From NCBI GenBank assembly GCA_031310005.1, contig CM062385.1:1736001-1800000 (forward strand): DNA of 64,000 nt, given 5' to 3'. The translations under genes and the position numbers were made by a program. This document shows positions 34,893 to 47,130 of the stretch, in pieces (position 1 is the first letter of the stretch; each line of letters opens with the position of its first letter). The notes under the pieces were generated by a model. It ran no database searches. It saw only the letters and a program-made list of their open reading frames with translations, and was not told where the DNA came from. The DNA comes from Dactylellina haptotyla. Lineage: Eukaryota > Ascomycota > Orbiliomycetes > Orbiliales > Orbiliaceae.

Positions 34893-37290
34893 ATGTCTAA
34901 ATCTGTTTGCATTATTGGTAAACCCTCACTCGTCAATTCAGATTGCAAAACATAAATCGCATCTAACTAGCTAAGATACCTGATGCTGACATTGATTCCC
35001 TAGGTGCTGGACCATCCGGCCTCGTTGCCGCCAAAACCCTGCTTCATGACGCCCCTCGGGGTCTCAAATTCGATGTCACTCTTTTCGAGGCCCAACCCCG
35101 CATCGGAGGACTTTGGCCAGCGAAAAAAAGCGACGGAGCCGGACTAGTGCATCCGCTTATGATTGCAAACCAAAGTAGACATACTATGTATTTCAGTGAT
35201 TTTGCATGGGATGATGCCATGCCGCAGATCCCGCGAGCTTTCCAGGTTGGCGGATATCTCGAGCGATATCGACAGCGCTACTGCCAAAACGCAAATATAA
35301 ACCTCGGTTGTCGAATCGATGCTGCCGAGCAGGTACTTGATGAGAGTGGTGGTACAAACCATAAATGGAAAGTTCGAAGCAAATCGGTTGACGGTACTGT
35401 TTTGGAACACATATTCGATTTTCTCGTCATAGCTAGCGGCTATTTTGGGAAGCCAGCGATTCCAAACTCTCTTAAAGGACAGGAATCTGGTATTCCAGTC
35501 GTCCACAGCAGCAAATATAGAGACCTAGAACAATTATTAGGAAGCCCGAAAGATAAAAAAGGGAAAATCCTTGTTGTCGGCGGCCAGCTCTCTGGGTTCG
35601 AAATTGCCGGTACTATTGCGACCCATCTATCTTCCGCCATTAACCTGCCAGGTCCGAAGCGAGATGCTTTCATAGATCCTATAACTCAGGAGCCCAAGTT
35701 TTCAATCCACCATCTGATACAACGTTCGACATGGGTGCTTCCTCTTACTACTTGTTCCACGGTACTCAACCAGTATAATATTTTACCAATCAAAGTTCAC
35801 GCTAACATTTTTATTAGCCAACTTCACAAACACCAGTATTTCTTCCAGTCGACTTGAACCTTCTGAACTTATCGAATCGCGGGCCGGGTCCGCTTACAGA
35901 CACCCAAGGACATACTTCTATTGAGGCTGCGCGATTTGTGCATTCAAAATTTAAGGGGCTGCTGCAAACCGATCAGTCGGAATTCTCGCCGCAGCTGGCT
36001 GTTGCGGAGAATCAGTATGACCAACAGCCTTTTGTTGGTATCAGCGATACATACGCAGATTTCGCCCGGGTCGGAACTATCCAGATTTCTTATGGCAAGC
36101 TTACATCAATTTCTGGTAAAACTGCTATTCTTCAAACTTCTGAAGGGCAGATTGAAGACGTCGCAGCTGTAGTTCTAGCCACAGGGTTTGAGGCCACTTC
36201 TTCTCTCTCATTCCTGTCCGAAGAACACCAGGAGAAGCTTTCGCTTGACTCAAGCGATCTCAACAATACTGTCGCGCTAGCTTTGCATAGCACCCACCAT
36301 CCAGAAATCCCAAATCTTGGGTTTGTCGGCTTTTATCGTTCGCCATACTGGGGCGCTATGGAGATGCAAGCCCGTGTAGTCACCGCATTGTTCAGCCATG
36401 GCGGCCCGACATCAACTACGCTACCACCCACGTTGATGGATGCATTGAAAAAGGATAAATCGATTGAGCGTACATTGGCCCTACGTGGCGATCCTAGAGC
36501 ATCACAGTTCCCTATGGGCGATTACTCGTGGTTGATGCAAGAGTTCGGAATCGCTCTAGGTATCGAACGAGTGCCGCCAATATCCAAAATGCCAGAGCTG
36601 GGTGGTGTCGAGATGAACATTTTAACAACTGCAAGATATCCAGGAAACTACCTTACTGAAGATCAGAAAAGAGAAGTTGAGAAGAACCTGAAGCAGACTG
36701 AGGAACTTGTCTACAACGGCATTAATAATGGGCGATTAGTTGCGCGTGCTATATTCCGCTCTCTACTCGGAGAATGGAAACTAGAACGCGACTTAATCAG
36801 TCGTAAAACCGAACAACCGACCGGGAAATTCACGGGTACCGCGAAATTCTATCTACGTGAAGGTACAGCCGAGGGACGAGAAGCTGAATTTGCTGAAATC
36901 GAGAAAATGGAAGGCGACCATGGATTCGAATATCTCTATATCGAGAACGGGGAGTTTGTGGATGAGCAAAAGGGAGTCCAGTTCAACGCAACCAGGCGCT
37001 ATATTTGGAGATACGACGAGAGACGGGATAGGCTTAGTGTATGGTTTGTCAAAACCGATGATGATAGAACAGCAGACTATCTGTTCCATGACATTGAGCT
37101 CATCCAACCAGAAGAGAGAGAATTGGCGGACGGATGGAGGGCGAAAGGGAGTCACTTGTGTATCCAGGATCAGTACGAAGTTCAGTACAAGTTTTTGTTC
37201 CAGTCGGTTAATTTGAAAGAGTGGAAATTGGGATATACTGTCAACGGGCCTAAGAAAGACTATAGTATCGACAGTACGTATACGCGCTAA
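34893..37290 (+). CDS. Flavin-containing monooxygenase-like protein fused to a DUF6314-like domain
   Basis: Join 34893-34917, 35004-35761, 35818-37290 gives 751 aa. The 25-nt first exon ends inside the Gly of the FAD motif: MSKSVCIIG joins GAGPSGLVAAKTLL. Further FMO-type features are FEAQPRIGGLWP, a second Rossmann motif GKILVVGGQLSGFEIAG (NADPH site) and VVLATGFEATSS near ~430. From ~610 to the end a separate beta-rich domain begins (FRSLLGEWKLERDLISRKTE, FTGTAKFYLREG) and closes with WKLGYTVNGPKKDYSIDSTY; this matches the lipocalin-like DUF6314 that is often fused behind fungal FMOs. Likely oxidises a small N- or S-containing or metabolite substrate using FAD and NADPH. The domain name DUF6314 is from memory of the motif pattern. 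Confidence 0.88.
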
Positions 37291-38202
37291 AGAGCAACAG
37301 GTGGTTTCTCCTAAATTTCTGGCTTATATGACGGTTTTGGCGCTTCTGGGAACCATGTTTTTGTTTGTTTGACAACCCAAAACTCTAGCTAGAATATTCA
37401 CATATAAATGGTCTCAGATCCTGATTCTGTTACGTAACGACACCATGACGATGTTTGCTTCCAAAAATGCCCGTTGTGCCTAGACGGCCCCTTAGAGACT
37501 CGACTGAACGGGACGTTTCATGAACGTCCCCAAGTGAGAAGACTATTAAGTTTGCGATCAGGGTTTTCAAACCCCAAAAAATCTAGATGCATTGGAAATT
37601 GCTGTTATTCGGGCCGCTAATAAATCTAATTACAATATCCTTCGAGGACAGATGATCCAAAATGGAGCCAAAGTATTTTTGGTCAAGACCATCTTAAACA
37701 GAGAGAGTTCTTCTAAAAGTTCTGCGTGTTCGGTCCGATCTTAAAAAGCCATTTAACGTCGTAACAGCGCTTGAAAGAAACATGGAATAGATGAGAAAGA
37801 AGGTTAGAACAAACGCCAATGGTATACCAGTCAATAAGGGCAGCAAAATCAAAGCTATTCGAACCAAAAACAAGCAAATGCTATTCTAGGAATTGTAAAT
37901 GCGAAAGAGAGAGAAATACTCTATTTATCTTTTTTTTTCTCTATACCTTCTTTATCCGTAGCTGGAAGAGCGAAAGCAGAAAAGGAATTTGTGTAATTAA
38001 AAGGTGTTTAACCGTGCGCAAAATTTGTAAAAAGAAGTGAATATCGCCTTGCGAGATCGAAAATATGGTCCTTGACGCCGTCGTTATAGAAAATTATAAG
38101 GGGTGAAGAAGAAAGGGTCGCCAAAATGAGGTCAAAAATGATGGTTTGAGCTCAACCGTCTATATAAATTGCTCGTCCAAGTCGTAATCGTCCAGCCCAG
38201 AT
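37291..38202. other. Convergent intergenic region, no gene seen
   Basis: Between the 3' ends of the FMO and IMPase genes. A 73-codon Lys/Arg-rich open frame (37819-38040) sits in AT-rich sequence with no support. Confidence 0.55.
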
Positions 38203-39275
38203 TTAGAAACCTGGGAATTCGAAACGACCCTCCATGGTATCCCAGAGTTCCTCGACGACGGCAATTTGATCTTCTGCCGGCGCCGAACGAACAGCAAGGT
38301 AGCGACGACCCTCAACGGATGGTTTCCAGTTGCCAGGGTTTGCGTCCGCTACGATACCGCCAGCTTCAGTGAGGATGCACCAGCCAGCAGCAACATCCCA
38401 AGCCCAACAGCCTCCCTCCTATTAACATATTAGCATAGTGTTCTTAAAGATTGCAGAGGTTCCAGTCTCGAATACATACCCAAAAAACATCGAGATAGCC
38501 AGCAGCGACACCACACATGTCCAAAGCTGCACTTCCTTGGCATCGCACACTGTGGCACATCGTACCACCTTGGCTCGCCAGCTTGACCATGGTCTTGGTT
38601 CTGACATCCCAGTTGTTACCCTTTCGCTCGGATCCCCACTCAATCGCTACAAGAGCTTTGTTGAGTCCAGGAAGAGGCTCATTGGGGTCGCGAAGAGGAA
38701 GTCGCTCAGTGCGGTTGAGGAAAGCTCCTTTGCCCTTGATCGCTGTGAAGAGGCGGTTCTGGAAGGGGTTGTAAACAACACCAACAACTGGAATCTTCTT
38801 GATGACGAAAGCGAGGGAGATGCAGACATTCTATCGTAGTAATTTCTGTTAGGTATTTGTACAGATATAGGCAACAACAAGCGATACATACTGGAACTCC
38901 GTGGACAAAGTTGATCGTGCCGTCAATAGGGTCGCAAATGAAGGTTGGGTTATCGCTAATCTTGCGTCCGGGGATATAGGACTCTTCTCCGAGGAGATCA
39001 TAGTTTGGGTATTTATATTTGAGGTTTGTGAGGACCATCTTCTCAATGGACTTGTCGGTATCGGTGACGAGGTCGACAGCTATATCAAGAAATGGGCAGG
39101 TTAGCTAAGTTGAGGGCAACATAAATCGACAACTCTACAGATACAAGCAAAACGTACAGTTCTTCTTCGAACCAGAAGTAGAGGCCGATGGATTCGCGTC
39201 CAACATCATCTGGCCACCTCTAAGGGCCAATTCGATGAGGAAATCATGAATCGATTGGAGCTCCGCCAATGTCAT
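38203..39275 (-). CDS. Inositol monophosphatase-family phosphatase
   Basis: Complement join 39275-39158, 39079-38892, 38830-38480, 38418-38203 gives 290 aa, all phases closing. Start ATG 39275 (MTLAELQSIHDFLIELALRG) is the only in-frame ATG after upstream sequence. Metal-binding motifs are DLVTDTDKS, GEES, DPIDGTINFVHG (the DPIDGT core) and WAWDVAAGWCILTEAGG (the W-D-x-A-A-G motif). These define the Mg-dependent, lithium-sensitive IMPase fold. In fungi the family includes true inositol-1-phosphatases and the quinate-cluster QutG-like proteins. No quinate genes are seen nearby, so myo-inositol-phosphate phosphatase is the simpler reading. Cytosolic. Confidence 0.93.
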
Positions 39276-42200
39276 CTCGCCGTCGGTTTGCTGCTGTTGG
39301 GAAGGAATTTTGGCGGTGTTACAAGTCCCAACACAAAGGGGACTTCCTCGGTTAAAAAGTTTGGTTTTTTCTGAGAGACGTGAGGGTTCTAGGCGAGAAT
39401 CCGAAGAGTCTTCACGAGATATGCAGTGAAGATGTAAAACTGACTAGTTAAGGAAGGAAGTCTAGTTTGAGGTGAAGGGCGGAGGAGAGGGATAAAATGG
39501 AAATCTGAAGAGGTGGATTTCGGGCCTTTTGTATTGGCTGGGTTCTTTTTTTTTTCTTTGGGCGGTTGCAATATAATGTTATATATTCAACCAAGCAATA
39601 GGGACTCAAGCTAGGCGCCAGAACAGGAATTCTACCAATCGTCGGTTTGCCTTTCCGAGAGTTTAAGACTTCGATTCGACTTTATTTGCTGGTTTGGAGA
39701 TTTCCTGAGGAATTTTCGAAGCCCCAAATTTGGGAAAGTGGAAAACGGCTCAAGACAAGCAGAATCTGGGGAAACCGAATTATTGTGCAGAAATAGGAAG
39801 GTCGCAGAACACCAAAGATGTGTCAAGACCCTCAAAATTCAAAGCGACGTCGGTGGATTCGGGAAATTACAGAGTATGTAGCCCGGTTTATGCAAGGTAG
39901 GCGCTGCCGACTTCTAGTAGCTGCGGAAAATCTGGATACGACTAGAGCACGGATGGGAGACGGGCTCGAATTTTCAGCGAGATCCAAATGTCTTGAGGTT
40001 GAGAGTGTAGTGTAACTTGCAACTAGCTCGCGAACCTAAAACGGGATTGCTTTAGATAGAATATGGTAATGCTAAGATATGGAATGATGGGAAGGTAATA
40101 CGAAAATAAGTGACTCGGACTGAAACGTGGAGGCATTGGAGTGGGAAGACATCATCGATTTTATATTTCTCTTGGTCGAAGGCGGCCAGCAAGGTCCGGT
40201 CCGACTTGAGCAGTCGAACACGGCAAGTACATACATGGCTGGTCGCCAGGCGGAGAAGCGCAATCCCGTTATGAAACAGCTAGCTCCGGCCAATTGGCTA
40301 TCTCATTCGGGTTTGGAAAACGTGCGCACGAATTTGCCGTCTATCAGCAGCCATATCATCGCGAGTTTTTGCAACTGTGCCAAATAGAATCCAGGCGGAC
40401 TGGGTCTTATCAGGATGAATTGGAAAAAACCATGATGAGACGACGGAAATCACAAGCTCGAACGCAACGACGAAGTGGAGACGCTAAGCTGCGAGGCTAT
40501 AGAAGGCGGGGCGCTATTGGTCCAGGGTTAGGGGTCCGCGCTAGTCCCGTTCCTAATTTACTTTGGATTTCCTTTTTCCCGTTCATTTTTCTTTTCCTGT
40601 TTCCTTTCTCTGCAAGTTCCATGTCGATATTGATAGCGACCGAGACGGTGGACTTTTCTGGTGCACTGGTGAGCAAGAAGCGGACACGCAGCAAATTTTT
40701 GCCATTGCGCCTAGATAATACAGTGGCACGGAGGAATCATGCCAACATGTCTGAATCACCTCGAGCTCGAGCCGCTCGAACCTTTAGAGTTTGAGACCAA
40801 ACGTATTTTGTATACGGTCTGGGACAGTATTAATTGCATTGTCAGCGAAGCACCTTGTTATGATTCGATTTGGGTTCTCGAACATTTCACGCTCACTTTG
40901 GCTCCAATCAAAAACAAACCTCTGAGCTATTCCTGCATCAGAGCTAGCCATGAAAATAGCACCGTGCCGTGAGAACGGACAAGGGTCTGGTCCGATGCGT
41001 CTGTTGTCCCTACTCAATTTCCTGTCGGATAAATCATAGAATCCAGCTGTCTGACATGACAGCTCGCAATATCTTCGAACCCCTCCCTGCCGCCGAAGAT
41101 ACCAAACAGGGCGCCGTTCCCGACCCTACAACCAACCGAATTTCCTTTATTCCTCCCCCCGCTCGCCCATTCGGACGGGGACGGGCGCGCCCGGATGTGT
41201 TGTGCTGAGGTTGGTCTGCCTGTGACACCTGTGCCTGATTAAGCAACTCGTGCTAACGTTGAACAAGACTCGAGCTCTGAGCTGAGGCCCGCTTCGCCTC
41301 GCGTCGATGCATCAACGAAGGCTGGAATTCGAGGGTAAATCACATCCCTAGGATCAATACAATCACGTTAGAGGCTTTCGTAACAGCTCGTATAGCTCTT
41401 TCCGTTACTCATTGCCTCTACTAATACGAAATATGTCTATGCATCTGGGCGATAAGAACAAGACGTCAATTGGTTCACCTTGCATCAAGACGGGCTTGGA
41501 GAACCACTGCTCTGGGAATTCAATGGGACGAGAAATTCGAAGAAGTTGTTTCGTCCGAATCTTAGCTGCCTCGATGCATTCAAACTTACAAATACGCAAG
41601 TAACTTAGTCTACGGACAGTCCCGTACGAGGGGAAGACCACAACCCCCAGTCATTACTCGCTGCATCCGTGTTACAATCTCATTCTGCAGGCGTGGCATG
41701 CTCTGAACCTCGAAGGTTCTTTTGGCGCGGTTAACCTTGGTTCTGCACAGCGACGAAAAGCTGTATGCTGCCTCTGCATGTTACCCCTCCAACTTTTGAA
41801 CAACCCGTCTTTATCGATAAGACATGCATATTCTCTGCAAAGTCAAAATACCTGCTCCTCAAAGGCTACCCGACCGAATATCTATCATGCCGTCTTGATG
41901 TTCATTGACTAGCGATTCCCATCAGTATGCATCACTAATACCGAGACTTTGATCTGCTATGTCTCCCCGGTGGGATAACTAGGTATGTCCCGCCGGACAA
42001 ACCAGCCTCGGATTAATCGCCACAATTGTCGGTTGCCAACTCCGTTTCGACAGGCATCTTCGGGCGAAAACCTTCACCGAGGTACGTACCTTTTAGGGAA
42101 CCATGACGATCTTGCCCCTCCAAAACCCAGAAAACTTGCCAACCACACCCACACCGCCGCCTGCATCTCGAAGGGAGGAAGAAGGATTTAATTCAACATC

Positions 42201-45200
42201 TCAAGCTTGCCTCGAAGTCTTCTCACTCGTTGGACATACCTGCAGTAATGTGTATGTATGCATGGACAAGGTTTGCAAACTCTGCTGCGCTGGTTTCTTC
42301 GATGTATCGCAAACCGACCGAAGGATCAGCAGTCGCCTGTGTAGGCTAACTTTGAGCCCAAGGGGCAAAGAATTTTTTTCTCTCTACTGATGAGTGCCAT
42401 TGGCCTTGAGTATGATCGAGATCTCGTCACTCTTAATTCGAGTTGCGAAATTCTCGATCGCCGCAGCGCTGATGCAACGAGATGCCGTTCGATCCAGATA
42501 CAAGCCTCCGGACTTTGCTCAGGCTCCAAGGATATGAGCTACAATAACTTAAGACACGAATACGAACGATATTCAAGATACTGCAGTGATATTGCAGTCG
42601 AATCCACTTGAGCTTATGCGCCTTAGAAATCCCAATTACGGATAGTGGGCGTTTTTTCATCGAAGCGAATAACATCCTACCCTTGAGAGTATGCAAGATA
42701 TCAACAAGCGAATAAAACGGGTCAGACATATCCTATCGACACAAATTTAAGATCCCAAAGAAACAGTCAGGTCCACTAGCCTGCCAACGAAGGTGGATCT
42801 CTCTACATGCATTAGCCAGCCTAGCTAAACCTGGATCCTAGAAGGATAATTAATTTTTTTAAAAATTTTTGATGGGGATTTCCCCAACAAATAATTCTTT
42901 GGATATCGAGATAGGTGAGTTGCTACGTCCCGGCCGCTATTCATACCAGTCCGGAAACAGACAGTGTGCCGAACTGCACCAATGACACCATGCTATCTGG
43001 AGATCTTGCCGATTCTCAAAGGCTTTGCATTCCGAGGGCTCAGTTCTTTCATGGATGGCTCTGGAACGGCTTCCCTGATTTGAAGGCCTCGATATCCTAG
43101 CGATAATTTGAGACGGCAGGGCTGCTCCACAACACCAATCTAACAACTTCAGCAAGATCAATTTGGGCGAACGGTTTTTTATCTAGCGGCTGTCAAAATA
43201 ACGCAAACTTAGTGTCAACTCCTAGCGGCTCGGGTCATCACGGAGACAAGAGAGAAAGCAACAACTCTCCCCTTGTAAGCTCTGTTGGAACCATCAAGGT
43301 GATGTTGCGAAAGCTGCCAGTATGGCAGCATCACATGCTAAAACATTGTGCTTTCTAATTTCACGGGTTTATTGCATTTTTTGAAAAGTGCTTTAATTTC
43401 TGTACCTGAGAAAGACATTTTCCGGGTTCAGTAGCAAATAATGCATCAATTGGGAAACCTGTCCTCCTGGAATACAGAATCAGCCGATTCTCCGTGACGT
43501 TGAAACGCATTCGAAGATCATTGAGAACCCAAGTGTCCACAGGGATACCTCAGCGATTATCGGCCTATCAGTATGCGGATTTCACCATGCAATCGACGCG
43601 GACATGGTCGCCACAACGGCCCAGCGGCTCATGGATGTCACATCTATTATTTGTATGCCGCCTATTATGCCAGATAATATACGCCATACCGACCTCATGC
43701 CATAATTCTTGTCGCAGGATTGGTGACGCCGGCACCACCCTCCACCATCATGCATACATTTGACCAGCCAAAGTTGTTTGCAACACACCCACCGGATTAA
43801 TTACGCTGGCCGCTCGGATTAATTCGACCACTAGGAGCACTTACCTGGAATTCTGCCTATGCTGTCTGTTGTGTTATTCGGTTCCGCAATTTCACCAAGC
43901 TGCATGACTGGGCATGTAGAGCTTTCCCAGGTTCCATGTTGTAACCGATAGCTGGAAGCCGAAGATGTGACCAATCCTTGAAGCACCACGGGAAGTACAA
44001 ATGTAATGATGACCGTGCTCATCTTGAAACGTGGATTTTGCAGGTGCATATTCTCCACCAAAAAGGTGCCACCGATAGATAGTGGTGACACACACTACTT
44101 TTCGATATACTACGTTTAACGAGATCCTCTTCGATAGTTCAAACATGGATAAATTCGTCAGGGAACCTTGCGAAATTCGACATGGGCGAGCAAGAGACCT
44201 CTGGTTTTGTAGCCATGCTGGCTCGAAACAGCTCTGGGTTTGTGCAATAGTAATAACATCAGCCCGCTTAAACACAGCAATATTACATCCCCTGATTACC
44301 TGCAACAAATCAAAAGGGGAGCTGAAATTATCCGTGCGATTTACCCATCAAATCCACCAATGCACGTCAGTTTCGATATCTCGGATTATATGTGACCGAC
44401 CGCATTATCTTTCGAGAACTCTTCTTCTTCTGTCTCTTCGAGAAATGGTAACGGCCGGGGGTGCTCACTAAACCAATCCACACTCGATTGAACGAGGCAT
44501 GCATGTCTCGACCACACTAGTTCAAGACTAATCCTCGTACCTATCATCTCGGGTATTTCACTGCCTTCAACGTCCAGCACCTATTGGTTTTCGATAAGCT
44601 TCTGGAAGCGTTGTTCCCATGAAGTGGAACCTAAGCTTGGTCCTTTGCACCACAATGGCCTTCCGATCAAGTCCACGCCACCCTAGACACTGAGGCTAGC
44701 GTTCCCTCAGGAACATTACATTCTGGTTCTAGCATCACATGAGGTCTTCTGATGAAGCACCCCAAGAACTCAAATTCTGGTGGCAATCGTTATTTCCGAT
44801 GCATCAAATTCTGGAAACCCGGGTCTTAGCATCCGATGGTTCGATTCTAGAGTCCTAGAATTCGCCAGTGGCGTTTTGATTCCTGCAGCCCAGATTTGGA
44901 AACCCGTCTGCCAAGTGCTATATCCAAAGCCTCAGGAACGAAGTCTTCGGAGTTTCGAGGTGGGCAGGTTGGGGGGTCTCCCTAACACAAAACCCCCAAT
45001 GTTGAGCCCAACTCGGTAGGACCCTGTTGATCCTATCTCAGGGAAATCCAATGTTCGGGTCAATGGGCCGACAGGAGTGTCCTAACTTGAATCCTCATTT
45101 TGGTTTTTTCTGGGTACTTTTTGATGAGCGTTTCGCGAACACGAGGTGCGTTGCCCGGTGTCCGTTCCTGCTGGGATAGTTCTCGTCACGACTCTGCGTG

Positions 45201-46146
45201 GAGGAATACGAAAGCTGCCCTGACATTCACCCTCGTACACGGACATGTTCGTACGATATCGGATAATAGACAATAGCCCTTTTGTTCCGATATTCGATTC
45301 TAAGTTCGGATTGTTTCTTTTAATCCTGTGGCCTTTTAATCTCTTAACAAGCTGATCCCGGCTGGCACGCACAGCACGTTAAGTTCGGATCATCGTCATG
45401 CAAGAGACCCTCGTCGCAAAAGCTTTTGCCGCACACACGTCTCATTGTAACGCAAGATGACAACGCGAAGGGAAGAAACGAGACAGGTTGAATCAAGAAA
45501 GCTTGCTAAAGAAAGAAAAAATCGAAAAGTCTAACATATGCTCCGACTATCATTTATTTACCCGGATAAGTAACAATTGTGAGAGTTTCTTGGTTTTATG
45601 CTATCTTGTTTGGTCATTTCGCCATGACGATCTATTTGAAACTTCTTCAATCGACACTAGCCTTTGCGGAGGACGGATTTTCTCTCCGGCCAGATTCCTG
45701 GCTACCGCTGATCTGCTGATAGCAAACTGCATTTCACAGGACTGAGGGATCGAGATCAAAGGTTTTGGTTAGAATTGACCGGCTCACGGGTTCAAAATCC
45801 CTATACCAGATGATCTTAATTCAAACTTTGCACATGCATATGACGTTGAATAATTTTGCCTGAGAGATGGCAAATATAGGCGTTAAGATCAAGAGCAACT
45901 ATCCGGAATCGTATTGAGCTTCCTGTATTCCGAACGAGACCTCCATTCTCTACTGCCATAGTTCGATTGGCGATGCTCATACGGTATTAAATTTGACTAA
46001 CGTATTATCCTCGAACCTCATTCTGATTCTATCAACGCCTGTAGACGAAACTTCTTATCACTTCAAAATCGCCTGCCAGATGGAGATTTTGTACCCTCGA
46101 TATGTGCCCTATAACTCAACAAAGTATATACAACCTCCCAGATGCA
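39276..46146. other. 6.9 kb gene-poor region
   Basis: No convincing gene. The first ~1.5 kb contains the IMPase promoter. The rest has many short open frames on both strands, none with domain motifs I recognise. Minus-strand segments between about 43.4 and 44.7 kb translate to protein-like pieces (e.g. PVDTWVLNDLRMRFNVTENR at ~43.5 kb and LWCKGPSLGSTSWEQRFQKL at ~44.6 kb) without a joining frame, so a decayed gene is possible. A homopolymer-rich A/T stretch is at 42847-42872. No transposase, reverse transcriptase or terminal repeats were seen. Confidence 0.5.
43415..44022 (-). pseudogene. Possible decayed or unmodelled secreted-protein gene
   Basis: Weak candidate. ATG 44022 opens a 63-codon frame (to 43831) starting MSTVIITFVLPVVLQGLVTS, a signal-peptide-like leader, and reaches a strong donor, CCAG|GTAAGT, near 43847. 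Downstream on the same strand are two stop-free pieces: one containing WCRRHQSCDKNYGMRSVWRI and, at 43415-43553, GIPVDTWVLNDLRMRFNVTE ending at CAG|GTACAG. The pieces cannot be joined in phase with usual intron lengths, so this may be a relic or coincidence. No family recognised. Confidence 0.2.
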
Positions 46147-46941
46147 TCATCGATATATCTTCCAGATACTCAGTATTTCGTAGCCAGCCCTTCTCTCGAT
46201 AACCTCTTCCATTTTCCATCCCCTCCCCATACCTAGAACTCGCTCCACAACCTCAGGCGGTTTATTACCCGCGCAAAGTAGCAGGTATAGCACTCCACGA
46301 TCACTCAGCACATCGTGGAGTTGATCCAATAGCCTATCCGTCGTCTCCATACCTTTTTCGCCCCCAGCGTAAGTTAATGAGAGCAAGTACTCTTCCATGT
46401 CGTAGTCCTCCTGGCTCTTAGAGTTTACCAGCACCCGCTGCGGTGTACCATCGCGTAGAGTGGACAGTGATGGATGTTCCGAAGTCGGGACGTATGGCGG
46501 ATTGAAGATTAGGATGTCCACGCATGACGGTCGAAGACATGACGTAAGGTCTGAAGTTATGCTGTTGAGAAACGTAGCACATGTGGAAGCGTTCTCCGCG
46601 CAGGCTTTGGTTATCGTTGTGTTTGTGACCGTGTTGGCGGTAAAGCTCACGTCCAGACCCAGGGTGATAAGGTCTCGTCGGCCGAACAGTGGCTTCGCGT
46701 GAGCGGCTACAAACGCGGATACTACGCCTGAACCAGTGCCGATTTCGACAAGTAGAGGAGCTGGTTTTTCTTGAGGAAACCGGCTGGAGATGAATGAGAC
46801 CTCTGAGGGCAGGGAGAACGCATCAAGCAGGAGGTATGAGTCCTCGGACGGCGGGTAGACTGGCTGTGAGGTTATATGCGAGGTTGATGGGGTCGGCAGC
46901 TTGAGAGGTGCGCCTGGCGGCGGTATCGAGGCGGAAGTCAT
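46147..46941 (-). CDS. mtq2: eRF1 methyltransferase catalytic subunit, MTQ2-like
   Basis: A single exon of 264 codons. ATG 46941 (MTSASIPPPGAPLKLPTPST) is the first in-frame ATG; the frame stays open upstream but only GTG is found there. Motifs are VYPPSEDSYLLLDAF at the N-terminus, LLVEIGTGSGVVSAFVAAHA (SAM-binding motif I), LGLDVSF (acidic end of strand 2) and ILIFNPPYVPT, the NPPY motif of N5-glutamine methyltransferases. The family member Mtq2, paired with Trm112, methylates the Gln of the GGQ motif in release factor eRF1 in the cytosol. Length and motif order match Mtq2/HemK2 rather than mitochondrial Mtq1. Divergent from the PfkB gene with 189 bp between the starts. Confidence 0.92.
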   Translation of the reverse strand: MTSASIPPPGAPLKLPTPSTSHITSQPVYPPSEDSYLLLDAFSLPSEVSFISSRFPQEKPAPLLVEIGTGSGVVSAFVAAHAKPLFGRRDLITLGLDVSFTANTVTNTTITKACAENASTCATFLNSITSDLTSCLRPSCVDILIFNPPYVPTSEHPSLSTLRDGTPQRVLVNSKSQEDYDMEEYLLSLTYAGGEKGMETTDRLLDQLHDVLSDRGVLYLLLCAGNKPPEVVERVLGMGRGWKMEEVIERRAGYEILSIWKIYR

Positions 46942-47130
46942 GGCGGGCGTTTGGCATACGGCATCGTCTATCGTGTTTTTGTCGACACAGGTCGATTGCG
47001 CGAAATGTCGTCGCCAATTTGGAAAAACCGTGTTGCAGGGTCCTGCCAGGTTGGGTTTATAGTGCGACCTCCTCACCTTCGCAATCAGCTATTGCGGAAA
47101 CGATAATGAGATATCGATAGCATCGAGACA
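46942..47130. promoter_or_regulatory. Short bidirectional promoter region
   Basis: 189 bp separate the start codons of the divergent mtq2 and PfkB-kinase genes, so both promoters must share or overlap here. No clear TATA box on either side. Confidence 0.5.

Noticed and set aside
40294-40794. 166-codon open frame on the plus strand in the gene-poor region
   Set aside because: A run of this length is expected about once or twice by chance in 64 kb of six-frame sequence. The composition is uneven and no motif is present.
46942-47076. N-terminal Arg-rich extension of MTQ2 as a mitochondrial presequence
   Set aside because: The open frame upstream has no ATG, only a GTG, so the extension is probably not translated.
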